In this document: positions 6,809 through 14,437 of the stretch, piece by piece
How positions within the stretch are numbered: the first letter of the stretch is position 1
How the letters are laid out: each line of letters begins with the position of its first letter
Assembly (NCBI GenBank): GCA_012961845.1
Contig: DTYO01000188.1
Coordinates: forward strand, 1-14,975
Direction of reading: 5' to 3'
DNA length: 14,975 nt
Source of the DNA: Thermodesulfobacteriaceae bacterium
GTDB lineage: Bacteria > Desulfobacterota > Dissulfuribacteria > Dissulfuribacterales > UBA3076
The notes under the pieces: model-generated
Databases searched by the model: none
Told to the model about the DNA's origin: nothing
The model's input: the letters and a program-made list of their open reading frames with translations, nothing else
Program-made: the position numbers and the translations under genes

Positions 6809-8143
6809 ATGTACCAGATCAAACTGTTTTCTATGTTTTTTACTGCGGTATGTCTGGCCCTTATACCGGCAGCCACAAGTTCAGCGGGTGACCAGGGCAG
6901 CCTTGAGGAGCAGGTGAGGATACTCATGAAGCAGAACCGAATGCTCATGAAAAAGGTGGAGCAGCTCGAAGGTAAAGTGGAGGCTATGGAGGGGGCAGGT
7001 GATGCCGGTTATGTTACCAAAAAGGAGCTGGATGAATTCAAGAAAGGCCACAATGAGAAATTCGCTGAAATAGAATCCGAGCTTGATACAATGGAGGGGA
7101 GTATCGGCCAGCGGAAAATCGAGGCATACAAACAGGGCGGGGTCAATGATGTGTTCAACATGATAAATGATCACGTGAGTCTCAGCGGCCTTGTGGAGCT
7201 GGAAGCCTTCGGCAGGGACGATTATGATTCAAACAGTGAAAGTGAAGTGACACTTGCCACCGCGGAGCTTGGGATCGACGCCTACATCAACGACTGGGTT
7301 GGCGGACACATGCTTCTGCTCTGGGAAGAGGGCGAAACGGACGGTATTGAAGTGGATGAAGCCATCATCACCTTGGGAAATGTGGAAAAATTCCCCCTTT
7401 TTCTTGACGGAGGAAGGATGTATGTGCCTTTCGGGACATTTGAAAGTAACATGATTCAGGATCCGCTTACTCTTGAGATTGGTGAAACAAGGGAAACAGC
7501 CCTGCAACTGGGTTTTGATATGGCGGGCTTCCGGGCTTCGCTGTACGGGTTCAATGGGGACACGAAGGACTATGAGGGCAATGAAAGGATAGAAAACTGG
7601 GGTTGTGCTCTGGGTTACGGCCATGAGTTCCAGGATTTGGGCTTGACTATTGAAGCGGACGCCGGAATCATCAACTCCATCGGAGACTCGGACGCTATAC
7701 AGGATATTCTGCAGAGTCCTGTACATAGTCATACCGCCGGCCTGGCAGCTCAGCTCCTGGTCAGTTATGGTTCTTTTTCGTTTATCGGTGAATACTTAGG
7801 CGCCTTGACCAATTTCAAATCTCATGACATGAATTTCAGAAATGAGGGTGCAGAACCGCAGTCGTGGAACCTGGAACTTGCTTACTCTACCGAATTGTTC
7901 GAAAGGGAGTTCACGTTTGCAGCAGGCTACCAGGGAACAAAGGATGCCCTGGCCCTTGAACTTCCCATGGCACGTTATATGGCATCCATCGGCGTTGCTG
8001 CCTTTAAAAATACAGTGGTTACCCTTGAGTATCTCCACGATGAAGATTACGGAGAGACCGCTTATGTGACCGAACCTGACGAAGTCGGGGGTACTGGAAA
8101 CAGTGCGGACCAGGTCACCATGCAGATTGCAGTGGAATTTTAA
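6809..8143 (+). CDS. LbtU-family outer-membrane (siderophore/iron) porin
   Basis: 444 aa. A signal peptide (residues 1-26, cut near SSA-GDQ) is followed by a coiled coil (about 30-105, heptad-like EEQVRILMKQNRMLMKKVEQ). A beta-barrel then follows with alternating aromatic strands, ending in Phe as outer-membrane proteins do. The motifs GRMYVPFGTFESNM and DPLTLEIGETRETA match, from memory, proteins annotated as LbtU-type siderophore porins, named after the Legionella legiobactin receptor. The role is likely passage of an iron source over the outer membrane; the ligand is unknown. GAGGAGG is 8 bases before ATG 6809. It lies 119 bases after the regulator gene, with its own candidate iron box, and ends at a strong terminator. 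Confidence 0.85.
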   Translation: MYQIKLFSMFFTAVCLALIPAATSSAGDQGSLEEQVRILMKQNRMLMKKVEQLEGKVEAMEGAGDAGYVTKKELDEFKKGHNEKFAEIESELDTMEGSIGQRKIEAYKQGGVNDVFNMINDHVSLSGLVELEAFGRDDYDSNSESEVTLATAELGIDAYINDWVGGHMLLLWEEGETDGIEVDEAIITLGNVEKFPLFLDGGRMYVPFGTFESNMIQDPLTLEIGETRETALQLGFDMAGFRASLYGFNGDTKDYEGNERIENWGCALGYGHEFQDLGLTIEADAGIINSIGDSDAIQDILQSPVHSHTAGLAAQLLVSYGSFSFIGEYLGALTNFKSHDMNFRNEGAEPQSWNLELAYSTELFEREFTFAAGYQGTKDALALELPMARYMASIGVAAFKNTVVTLEYLHDEDYGETAYVTEPDEVGGTGNSADQVTMQIAVEF

Positions 8144-8513
8144 CAGGGAGATATCCTGATAAATAACCATAGATTGTCTGTATTGGAATGTATTGTGAAA
8201 GCAGGGGCTGTTAAGGCCTCTGCTTTTTTTTCGCCTGTTTTCAGTCGTACAGACCGTCTTTGCCAGATTTTTTTCCAGGGAACCTATGCCTCTCCATAAT
8301 GTGGCATGGAATTTTATCGGAGAGGAAACGGATAAATTCCGGGACTTCTTGTGCAGGCTGGCGAAATTTTACTGTCGTTTGCGGAGACAGTAGCTTGGAG
8401 AAAGTCCGAAATTACCGCCCAGGTAGAAAGATCAGAGCAGAAGCATCAGGCGGTGGCAGGAAAATGTGCTGGGAGATGTTGACCTGCATGCTCAGGCACT
8501 AACTGCAGCAGTT
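8144..8513. other. intergenic region between convergent genes
   Basis: Holds the porin terminator (8199-8231). A 35-codon ORF at 8286-8393 (MPLHNVAWNF...) and a TTG-started ORF over 8260-8502 show no domain features or strong ribosome binding sites and are not called. A short AACTG/CAGTT hairpin directly follows the permease stop but has no T-run. Confidence 0.6.
8199..8231 (+). terminator. Rho-independent terminator after the porin
   Basis: An 11-bp stem with two G-U pairs (8199-8209 with 8215-8225) and a 5-nt GTTAA loop is followed by a run of eight T. It ends the plus-strand regulator/porin unit before the convergent permease gene. Confidence 0.92.
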
Positions 8514-9752
8514 TCAGCCGGATCCTTTCTTTTTTTCGGCCTCATCCAGCTTGCGAATCTGGTTAATCGGAGAATGCCGTATCGATTCAGAATCCGGGGA
8601 GGTCGTAGAACATCCACAGCCGCATGACGATGCAGCGGTGCATTCACCCGGATCTCCTCCGGAACCCGCGAGCCTGCCCCACAGTTTTCCGGCCGATTTC
8701 CATAGAGAAGGAATGGAGATGAGTAACAGAACAACACCACCGGAAAACCGCAGCCATTCCGGTACCATCCGGCTGGCTTCCCCCATGACGGCGAAGGCGG
8801 AAATCCCCAGAGACACGTACAAGGCATCCACGGCAAGCCCTGAAATCACCGCACACACCACAAGGATTGAGAGATAGAGTGCGGCCCCCCTCTTCCCCAG
8901 GATGCCGGTAATGACGGACATGGAAGTAACATTGGTGGCAGGGCCTGTAAGGAGAAAGACCATGGCTGTGCCGGGGCTTACACCTTTCATGACGAGAGCA
9001 GCCGCCACTGGAGTGGAGGCAGTTGCACAGATATAGACAGGAACGCCCACTGCCAGCATTAGAATCATTGAGGAAATTCCACCTCCCAGATGCCCTGCAA
9101 AAAAATCCTGTGGAATAAAGACTGAGATTACGCCCGAAAGCAAGAGACCTATGAAGAACCATCCGGCGATGTCCGCCCAGACGTCGGTTACAGCATATTT
9201 AAATCCCGCTGCGGCCTTTTCGATGAATGAGTGGTGTCCCCTGTGTTCTTCTGAAGGACACTCCTGTCCGTCACAGCAGCCATCTACCGGACATGAAAGA
9301 TCAGGCTTACCCGGCCCCTCTCCCAGAGATCTTTTAGAAGAGAACACATTTTCCAGGAAACCTGCCGTAACTCCAGAAAAAAAAGCCGCCACAGGCCTTG
9401 CCACAGTCATGATTGGGTCCATCAGTGCATAGGTGACCGCCATGGAGTCAATGCCCGATTCAGGCGTAGATATGAGAAATGCCGCGGTTGCCCCGTTATT
9501 GGCCCCATGTTTCTTTATGGCTGCTGCCGCCGGCAGCGTACCGCACGATCAAAGCGGTATGGGAATTCCGAAAAGAGCCGCCTTGAGCACAGGAAGAAAA
9601 CGCCCCTTTCCAAGATGCCTAGCTACTGCTGCCGGACTCAGGTACATCTTGAGTATCCCGGCCGCCAGAATGCCAAGCAGGATGTATATCCCGGCATCCA
9701 GCAGAAAATTCCATGATGAAATGATTATCTGCATCAATGAAATCCATACCAT
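8514..9752 (-). CDS. SO_0444-type metal efflux permease, probable selenoprotein (UGA = Sec68)
   Basis: 412 codons if the in-frame TGA at 9549-9551 is read through. The N-terminal part (67 aa) ends FGIPIPL. The UGA is followed by SCGTLPAA and then FLISTPESGIDSMAVTYALM. In this family (PF03773, DUF318/ArsP-like permeases) the motif reads PLPLCSCG, so UGA replaces exactly the first Cys while the frame stays intact on both sides. A SECIS-like hairpin lies 11 bases downstream. Other features are a Cys/His-rich loop (C154, C159, C160, C165, H170, H173, H174), a second-half CATASTP motif (242-248), about eight membrane segments and a Cys-rich tail (C371, C377, C379, C381). It likely exports a soft metal or metalloid (Cu/Zn/As type). 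The alternative is a nonsense mutation. Confidence 0.85.
9523..9551 (-). promoter_or_regulatory. UGA codon plus bacterial SECIS-like hairpin
   Basis: Minus strand: UGA (9551-9549), an 11-nt spacer, and a perfect 6-bp stem GCTGCC/GGCAGC (9537-9532 with 9528-9523) with loop GGC. The spacing equals that in E. coli fdhF, and the loop begins with G as bacterial SECIS models require. Flanking CUUU/AAAG and GGU/GCC could form a lower stem. The hairpin also encodes Leu-Pro-Ala-Ala, so chance cannot be excluded. Confidence 0.6.
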
Positions 9753-9806
9753 GACGTCATCATCTCATAACAGCCTTAAAAAAACAATCATTTTCTTGAA
9801 TCACGC

Positions 9807-9824
9807 GGTTTTTTAAAAAAAACC
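9807..9824. repeat. AT-rich palindrome between minus-strand units
   Basis: GGTTTTTT and AAAAAACC arms around AA. It lies between the Cys-rich ORF/DUF2325 unit and the permease start. It could serve as a weak terminator or promoter-region element; neither is proven. Confidence 0.3.
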
Positions 9825-9845
9825 AGAGAGCAACAACGGCTCGCC

Positions 9846-9926
9846 GGGCAGGCAGCACACATCAAGCGTACTCCCTGTACTTCAAGTGCCAGCCAACGCC
9901 ACAGATGCTGTACCCTGCAAAGGCTG
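9846..9926 (-). repeat. dispersed repeat, degenerate copy C
   Basis: In reverse orientation relative to copies A and B. The plus-strand blocks GCGTACTCCCTGTACTT and AGATGCTGTACCCTG match the reverse complement of copies A (5107-5217) and B (14776-14879). Confidence 0.6.
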
Positions 9927-9952
9927 ACGCAGATTATTGTGGCGTATCACAA

Positions 9953-10120
9953 CTAACCGGAATGATGAACAAAAGGGCTTCCGGATCTGCTCCTGACTCT
10001 GGTTCTGCACACCCTCCCGCATCTGCCGGCCAAAGGGCAATTCCTCCTGCATACGGCGCAGACTACAGGATCCAGAATTATCCGGCCAGTTTTTAAGCAT
10101 ATTCCTTTTTGCCTTTTCAC
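9953..10120 (-). CDS. 55-aa Cys-rich small protein (GTG start)
   Basis: GTG 10120 has AAGGAGG 6 bases upstream and lies 21 bases after the DUF2325 stop, so the two are probably co-transcribed. The peptide has C8 and a compact cluster C21-x2-C24-x3-C28-x5-C34-x3-C38 within an Arg-rich context, then HH near the end. Such spacing could bind Zn or an Fe-S cluster. No family is recognised. A competing ATG ORF in another frame (9882-10100) has a weaker ribosome binding site and runs into repeat copy C, so it is judged less likely. Translation is unproven. Confidence 0.45.
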   Translation of the reverse strand: MKRQKGICLKTGRIILDPVVCAVCRRNCPLAGRCGRVCRTRVRSRSGSPFVHHSG

Positions 10121-10141
10121 GCGCAGCCTCCTTATATCTCT

Positions 10142-11443
10142 TTACTGTTCAGCCTGTTTCCCCCCAATATCCTCAAGGCACCGGGCAAGGGCAGATACTC
10201 CTGAACCGCGAATGGCAAAGAACTGTTTCCCGCAGCGCTTGGCCACCTTTTTTACACATTTACAGGCATCGTGACTTATGCAGTCAACAGGGCATATCAC
10301 AACATCAGCTCTGGACAGCACCCCGTAAAGCCTGTTAATTGATGCCTCAGTTCCTCCATCGTGGTGGGTTAAATCTGCATTGCAACTGGCAGCCAGCGCC
10401 TTGTAGTGAGGAACAAGGTGATGATGGCCGCCTACATAGAGCAGTCGTCTGCCGCAAAGATCAGGCCCGGGGCAACGGCTTGTCCCGCAATTCTTACATT
10501 CCGGCCTGGTTTCCGAATTTTCCTCCGAGACCCCAGTTCTCATAAAGCTCAATTGGTGCTGCAACCGCATTCTTTCCGTTACCCAAAGACCTTCTTTTCC
10601 CTCAAACTCCTTGATCTTCAATCTTAATTCCCGGATGATCTGATCCTTTTTTCCGTTTTTTGTCTCAACCCTGCTGATTCTTCGTCTCAGCCTTTCGATC
10701 ACCACCTGTTCACTGACAAGGGTTTCTTCCAATGCCTTCTTTTCCCTGATCCAATCCTGTCTGGCCCGACGTGCTCCCAACCTTTCAACAACTGCCCTCA
10801 ACTTTTCGTTTTCTGCAGCCAAGGCACTCACTCGCCCGGCCTGTTCCCTGAGAATCGATATTTCCTTTTCAGCCGCACTCATTGACGCCTCATGACTTTC
10901 CCGTTCACTGTTTATTTTCTGCACAAGTTTCCGTATTTTCTCGTCGAGAGATTCAATCTTTTTTATATGGGAGCCAAGTTCCGAAACGGCGTAGTGTGAA
11001 AGCATATGCACCACTCCGTAAAACTTCTCAGCCAGATCTTGGGAGACAGAACCGTGGGTCATAACCGCCCAGTAACTGCCATTGATTTTCCCGCTTTTGA
11101 GATCTGCCTTCCACAACTCTGTGATTTCCCGCTCATCACGTACGGCACCGTACCGTCTGATACAGCTCATGTATTTCCTGTCCAGGTATTTATGAAGCAC
11201 ACGCCCCTGAGGGCCCTGCTCCCCGGCTACAGTCACCAGCATGACATGCGCCTGGTACAACTGCATCTCCGGGTCAAGCTCAGGATCGGGCTGGTATTTG
11301 AGCTTCCTTGCAAGCCTTTTCACATCCTTCCCGTCCAGACACGTTCCAACTACTGAACACCTGAATCCCTGATCAATATCCCAGATCTTTTTCCTGTTGG
11401 TCTGTACATTGAAACCTTTTTTACTGATCAGTTTTACAGCCAC
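10142..11443 (-). CDS. DUF2325 protein with long coiled coil and Cys clusters
   Basis: 433 aa, GTG start at 11443 with AGGAGG 5 bases upstream. The N-terminal part (about 1-150) begins KKIWDIDQGFRCSVVGTCL, a block seen in some DUF2325 proteins. A coiled coil spans about 155-300. A Cys site (C316-x2-C319-x4-C324-x5-C330) precedes the DUF2325 domain (about 332-425), which carries LLYVGGHHHLVPHY and then CPVDCISHDACKCVKKVAKRC. The Cys/His content suggests metal or redox sensing, but no DUF2325 function is established to my knowledge. A consensus promoter with a perfect iron-box palindrome lies upstream, so iron control is likely although its partners are unknown. It probably acts in the cytoplasm as an oligomer. 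Confidence 0.85.
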   Translation of the reverse strand: MAVKLISKKGFNVQTNRKKIWDIDQGFRCSVVGTCLDGKDVKRLARKLKYQPDPELDPEMQLYQAHVMLVTVAGEQGPQGRVLHKYLDRKYMSCIRRYGAVRDEREITELWKADLKSGKINGSYWAVMTHGSVSQDLAEKFYGVVHMLSHYAVSELGSHIKKIESLDEKIRKLVQKINSERESHEASMSAAEKEISILREQAGRVSALAAENEKLRAVVERLGARRARQDWIREKKALEETLVSEQVVIERLRRRISRVETKNGKKDQIIRELRLKIKEFEGKEGLWVTERMRLQHQLSFMRTGVSEENSETRPECKNCGTSRCPGPDLCGRRLLYVGGHHHLVPHYKALAASCNADLTHHDGGTEASINRLYGVLSRADVVICPVDCISHDACKCVKKVAKRCGKQFFAIRGSGVSALARCLEDIGGKQAEQ

Positions 11444-11476
11444 GACAGCCTCCTGTATTTAGATGAACTTATTATT

Positions 11477-11490
11477 TTAGGCTGGCCTAA
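11477..11490. promoter_or_regulatory. perfect DtxR-type iron box at the DUF2325 gene start
   Basis: TTAGGCTGGCCTAA. The perfect dyad extends to 16 bp (11476-11491). It overlaps the predicted transcription start just downstream of the -10, a classic repressor position, and matches the feo and porin boxes. Confidence 0.75.
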
Positions 11491-11495
11491 ATTCA

Positions 11496-11524
11496 ATATT
11501 AAAAAAAATTTTCATATCTGTCAA
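11496..11524 (-). promoter_or_regulatory. predicted sigma-70 promoter of the DUF2325 gene
   Basis: Minus strand TTGACA (11524-11519), a 17-base AT-rich spacer and TAATAT (11501-11496). The -35 is perfect and the spacing optimal. The iron box begins 5 bases after the -10. Confidence 0.65.
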
Positions 11525-11589
11525 GCATTCTCCGGACTCTGCAGATACCAAACCAGGCGAAGTTCTATAACAAAAGATGAGAATGCATA

Positions 11590-12360
11590 TCAATTACCGC
11601 CACTTTCACTCACACTGACCAGGATACTGTCCCCCTGTCTGTCCTGCAGATGGAGATGAAGACCGTCATCAGTGGAAATAACAACCGGTCCGTCACCTTC
11701 GAATCCAACACTATCGGCAGGCTCGACCTGTTCCAGTACGAGTTCACTTCCAGACCAGATCCCCATAGCCGACATCCTTTTTGCCGCCCGTCTACCGCCC
11801 AGGACTTTTCTGACCATAAATCCGGCCCCAACAGAGGCCATGGAAAACTGAAGATGTCTCCCGTCCATATCTCCCCAGAGTTTGGCTGCATCTCCCTCTC
11901 CCATCCTTACACGCCTCCTCCTGCCCACGACCCTGGTAACATAGTTCATATGGGGCAACTTGCGGACCATGGTAATGACATCATCTTCATGGATCCCAAG
12001 AAATTCGAGAGTATCCACCACGGAACGGCCGCCACTGAACCCCTCCACATGACCCGATTCTCCTGAAACCATGTCCAGAACAGGAAGCCTCCTTCCATCA
12101 TCCAGATGAACTATCACCTTGTTTCCCATTCCACCCCCGAGGACGATTTCGCCCTTTGGCCCCCTTATCCTGACTGAATACATCTCCATAGACTCGTCCA
12201 GCCTGGTTATCACGGATTGTTCATACAGCCCCAGATGATACAGATTCGCCGCCAGTTTCTCGTTTTCTATTTTTTCCAGAACAAGCGGCACATCAAAAGG
12301 TGCTTTGCTCAGGGTAGTCAACAGAGTTTTACCGGATGCCATGATAATGCTTTCAGCCAT
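11590..12360 (-). CDS. protein of three tandem FeoA-like domains
   Basis: 256 aa. Three units (about 18-98, 99-172 and 174-250) each carry the FeoA turn: AANLYHLGLYEQSVI, VVDTLEFLGIHEDDVI and AAKRMSAMGIWSGSELV. Unit 1 also has VLGGGMGNKVIV, nearly the same as the C-terminus of the first FeoA of the feo operon. ATG 12360 is chosen because GGAAGGAGAG lies upstream and the ATPase stop is 1 base away; the longer reading frame to 12450 overlaps the ATPase. By analogy with FeoA-FeoB, it may be a cytoplasmic regulatory partner of the P1B ATPase encoded just upstream. This pairing is not known to me. Family membership of the middle unit is the weakest. Confidence 0.8.
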   Translation of the reverse strand: MAESIIMASGKTLLTTLSKAPFDVPLVLEKIENEKLAANLYHLGLYEQSVITRLDESMEMYSVRIRGPKGEIVLGGGMGNKVIVHLDDGRRLPVLDMVSGESGHVEGFSGGRSVVDTLEFLGIHEDDVITMVRKLPHMNYVTRVVGRRRRVRMGEGDAAKLWGDMDGRHLQFSMASVGAGFMVRKVLGGRRAAKRMSAMGIWSGSELVLEQVEPADSVGFEGDGPVVISTDDGLHLHLQDRQGDSILVSVSESGGN

Positions 12361-12361
12361 C

Positions 12362-14437
12362 TCACCGCTCTCCTTCCGGCAGGGCCAGACCGGATGCGAC
12401 ACAATACCCGGTGGTTCCAATGGTCGTAATGTTGTGGAGCGCCGCTGCAACGACTGGAGTAACCCTACCGGACAAAGCCAAGACCATACACAGTGTGTTC
12501 AGACCAACCGAACCCCAGAAACTGTTCTCGATTGTCCCCCTGCATCTGACTGCAGCTTGCCGTGCCGTTATCAACCCACGTAAATCTTCCTTCATGAGAA
12601 GCACCTGGGCCGTGCTTTTTGCGAGGTCCGATCCGGCAGGCATACAGATACCTACATCCGCACTGATAAGAGCCGGGGCATCATTTACTCCATCTCCTAT
12701 AAAACAGACTGTATTCCCCTGGGCCTTCAGCTCCTTGAGAATCGCCGCTTTTTCCTCGGGCTTCAGCTCCCACCGAATGTCGTCTATTTCCCATAAAGCC
12801 TCTTTCAGGGCAAGAGCAGTATTTTTGTGATCACCTGTAAGGACAATGATCTTCCGGACTCCACTCTGTTTCAGCTCCCTGAGGACCATTCTCGTTTCCG
12901 ACCTTATTTTGTCCCTCAGCACTACGATACCGGCAAGCTCACTTCCTCTTGCAACAAAAAGCAGGCTGTTTCCGCCGGCATATAGGTCGTCGATATTTCC
13001 TGCAACAGAACAGTCCACGCCTTCATCTTCTTCAATGAAATGCCTGGAACCCACCAGAATTCTCTGCTGTCTTACATATGCGGACACCCCGTGCGCAACG
13101 ACGAAGTCCACCTGACTCATGCCGGGTATTGGAAGATTGCGGCGTTTTGCCTCATCGACTACAGCAACAGCTACAGGATGACTGTAGTGCTGTTCGGCCC
13201 CTGCCGCCAGTGAAAGGACTTCATCTTCCGCATAGGAACCCACAGCCTTCACACCATCCACTCCCAGCCTTCCGGTGGTCAGAGTCCCTGTCTTGTCAAA
13301 CACCATGGTGTCCACATCCGCCAGACTCTCCAGTACTGCAGCTCCCTTCATGAGCACCCCCCTCCTCGCTGCAACATACATAAATGTTTTGACAGTTACA
13401 GGATTTGCCAGTTTGATTGAGCATGAATAATCAACGGCGAGGACAGAGCCAGCACGACTCACATCCCCGGTAAGGGCGTATATACCCGTTCCCAAAACGA
13501 ATGTTATAGGGACCAGCTTGTCGGCAAGTTTCTCGCTTTTTTTCTGTGAGCTGGATTTTACTCTTAACGACTGTTCCAGATATCGATTGATCCTGGCCAT
13601 TGAAGTATCCGCCCCTACCTTCCTGGCATTGACATATAACTTTCCCTCTGAAACCACAGAGCCGGAAAGGACATCGTCGCCGGGCTCCACATGGACCGGG
13701 ACGGATTCTCCAGTAATGGAACTCTGATCCACAAGCCCCTCACCTTTCATGACGTCTCCGTCCACAGGAACTGTGTCGCCTGGTCCACAGATGACCACAT
13801 CGCCTATGGCCAGGCGGCTGACCGGAATAGAGACCTCCTGCCCTTCCCTGCTGACCCAGGCATCTTCAATTCCGGGTTTAAGAAGATTCTTGAGAAGACT
13901 GGTGCTCCTGTCTTCAGAAAGGTCTTCCAGATATTCCGCAGATGCAAGCAGGAAAACCACGGCGTTAGATGTGAAGAAATCCCGTCTCATGAGGCAGAAG
14001 ATCACAACAGCAGCGTCCAGCACTTCCACCTTGAGCCCTCTGGAAAAGAAAGTAAGTATTCCTCTTGCGATGGTTGGAAAGGCAATTGCAAAACTCAATG
14101 CAGTCTTGGCAGGATAAGGCAGAAACCGTACTATCAGCGCAGCCGCCCCCAAAAACAGAAGAGTGAAAGGATTTGCAGGACAGAATACCTGCTTTTCAGG
14201 CTGGAAAGCATCTTCAGGCACAGATCCGCAGGCGGAAAGAATTTCCTTTCTAGTCCCGTATTCTCCGTTATAATGAACTATAACACATGCAACAACAGGA
14301 TTAACCCTGACTCCTTCCACCCCCGGAATCACCGCCAGAATAGCCTCCATGTAGGAAGGATCAAAATCCTTACGATAAAACCACGGGCAGCGTATCCTTA
14401 ATCTGGTGTCAAGTTCGTGAATAATATACGCGCTCAT
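12362..14437 (-). CDS. P1B-type metal ATPase, FezB-like (ferrosome type)
   Basis: 691 aa. It starts with a degenerate HMA-like domain (about 1-60) lacking CxxC but with an Arg-rich strand (R12, R14, R16). Then follow the A-domain TGES (242-245), the phosphorylation site D381-KTGT, HP (420-421) and GDGVND (581-586). The ion-path motif is DYSCSIKLANP (336-346), so SCS replaces the usual CPC/CPx. From memory, an SC-x-K-L-x-x-P motif with an Arg-rich N-terminus characterises the P1B-6 group, which includes FezB of iron-storing ferrosomes. ATG 14437 overlaps the upstream stop (ATGA), and the FeoA-like gene follows 1 base after its stop. It likely moves Fe(II) out of the cytoplasm or into a compartment; Zn or Mn transport is the alternative. 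Confidence 0.85.
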   Translation of the reverse strand: MSAYIIHELDTRLRIRCPWFYRKDFDPSYMEAILAVIPGVEGVRVNPVVACVIVHYNGEYGTRKEILSACGSVPEDAFQPEKQVFCPANPFTLLFLGAAALIVRFLPYPAKTALSFAIAFPTIARGILTFFSRGLKVEVLDAAVVIFCLMRRDFFTSNAVVFLLASAEYLEDLSEDRSTSLLKNLLKPGIEDAWVSREGQEVSIPVSRLAIGDVVICGPGDTVPVDGDVMKGEGLVDQSSITGESVPVHVEPGDDVLSGSVVSEGKLYVNARKVGADTSMARINRYLEQSLRVKSSSQKKSEKLADKLVPITFVLGTGIYALTGDVSRAGSVLAVDYSCSIKLANPVTVKTFMYVAARRGVLMKGAAVLESLADVDTMVFDKTGTLTTGRLGVDGVKAVGSYAEDEVLSLAAGAEQHYSHPVAVAVVDEAKRRNLPIPGMSQVDFVVAHGVSAYVRQQRILVGSRHFIEEDEGVDCSVAGNIDDLYAGGNSLLFVARGSELAGIVVLRDKIRSETRMVLRELKQSGVRKIIVLTGDHKNTALALKEALWEIDDIRWELKPEEKAAILKELKAQGNTVCFIGDGVNDAPALISADVGICMPAGSDLAKSTAQVLLMKEDLRGLITARQAAVRCRGTIENSFWGSVGLNTLCMVLALSGRVTPVVAAALHNITTIGTTGYCVASGLALPEGER

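Noticed and set aside
8260..8502. 80-aa plus ORF downstream of the porin terminator
   Set aside because: TTG start, no ribosome binding site, no domain-like features.
8502..8516. Permease stop UGA as a second Sec codon, extending to an Asn-Cys-Cys-Ser tail
   Set aside because: The following hairpin starts at once with no spacer, its loop lacks the leading G, and only four residues would be gained.
9549..9551. Nonsense mutation (pseudogene) reading of the permease
   Set aside because: The UGA falls exactly on a conserved Cys, the downstream frame is intact and a SECIS-like hairpin is present; kept only as the alternative.
9882..10100. 72-aa minus ORF
   Set aside because: Competes with the Cys-rich frame, which has the stronger ribosome binding site; its C-terminal part is repeat copy C.
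12361..12450. Longer start for the triple-FeoA protein
   Set aside because: It would overlap the ATPase gene by about 90 bases, and the ATG at 12360 has a strong ribosome binding site.
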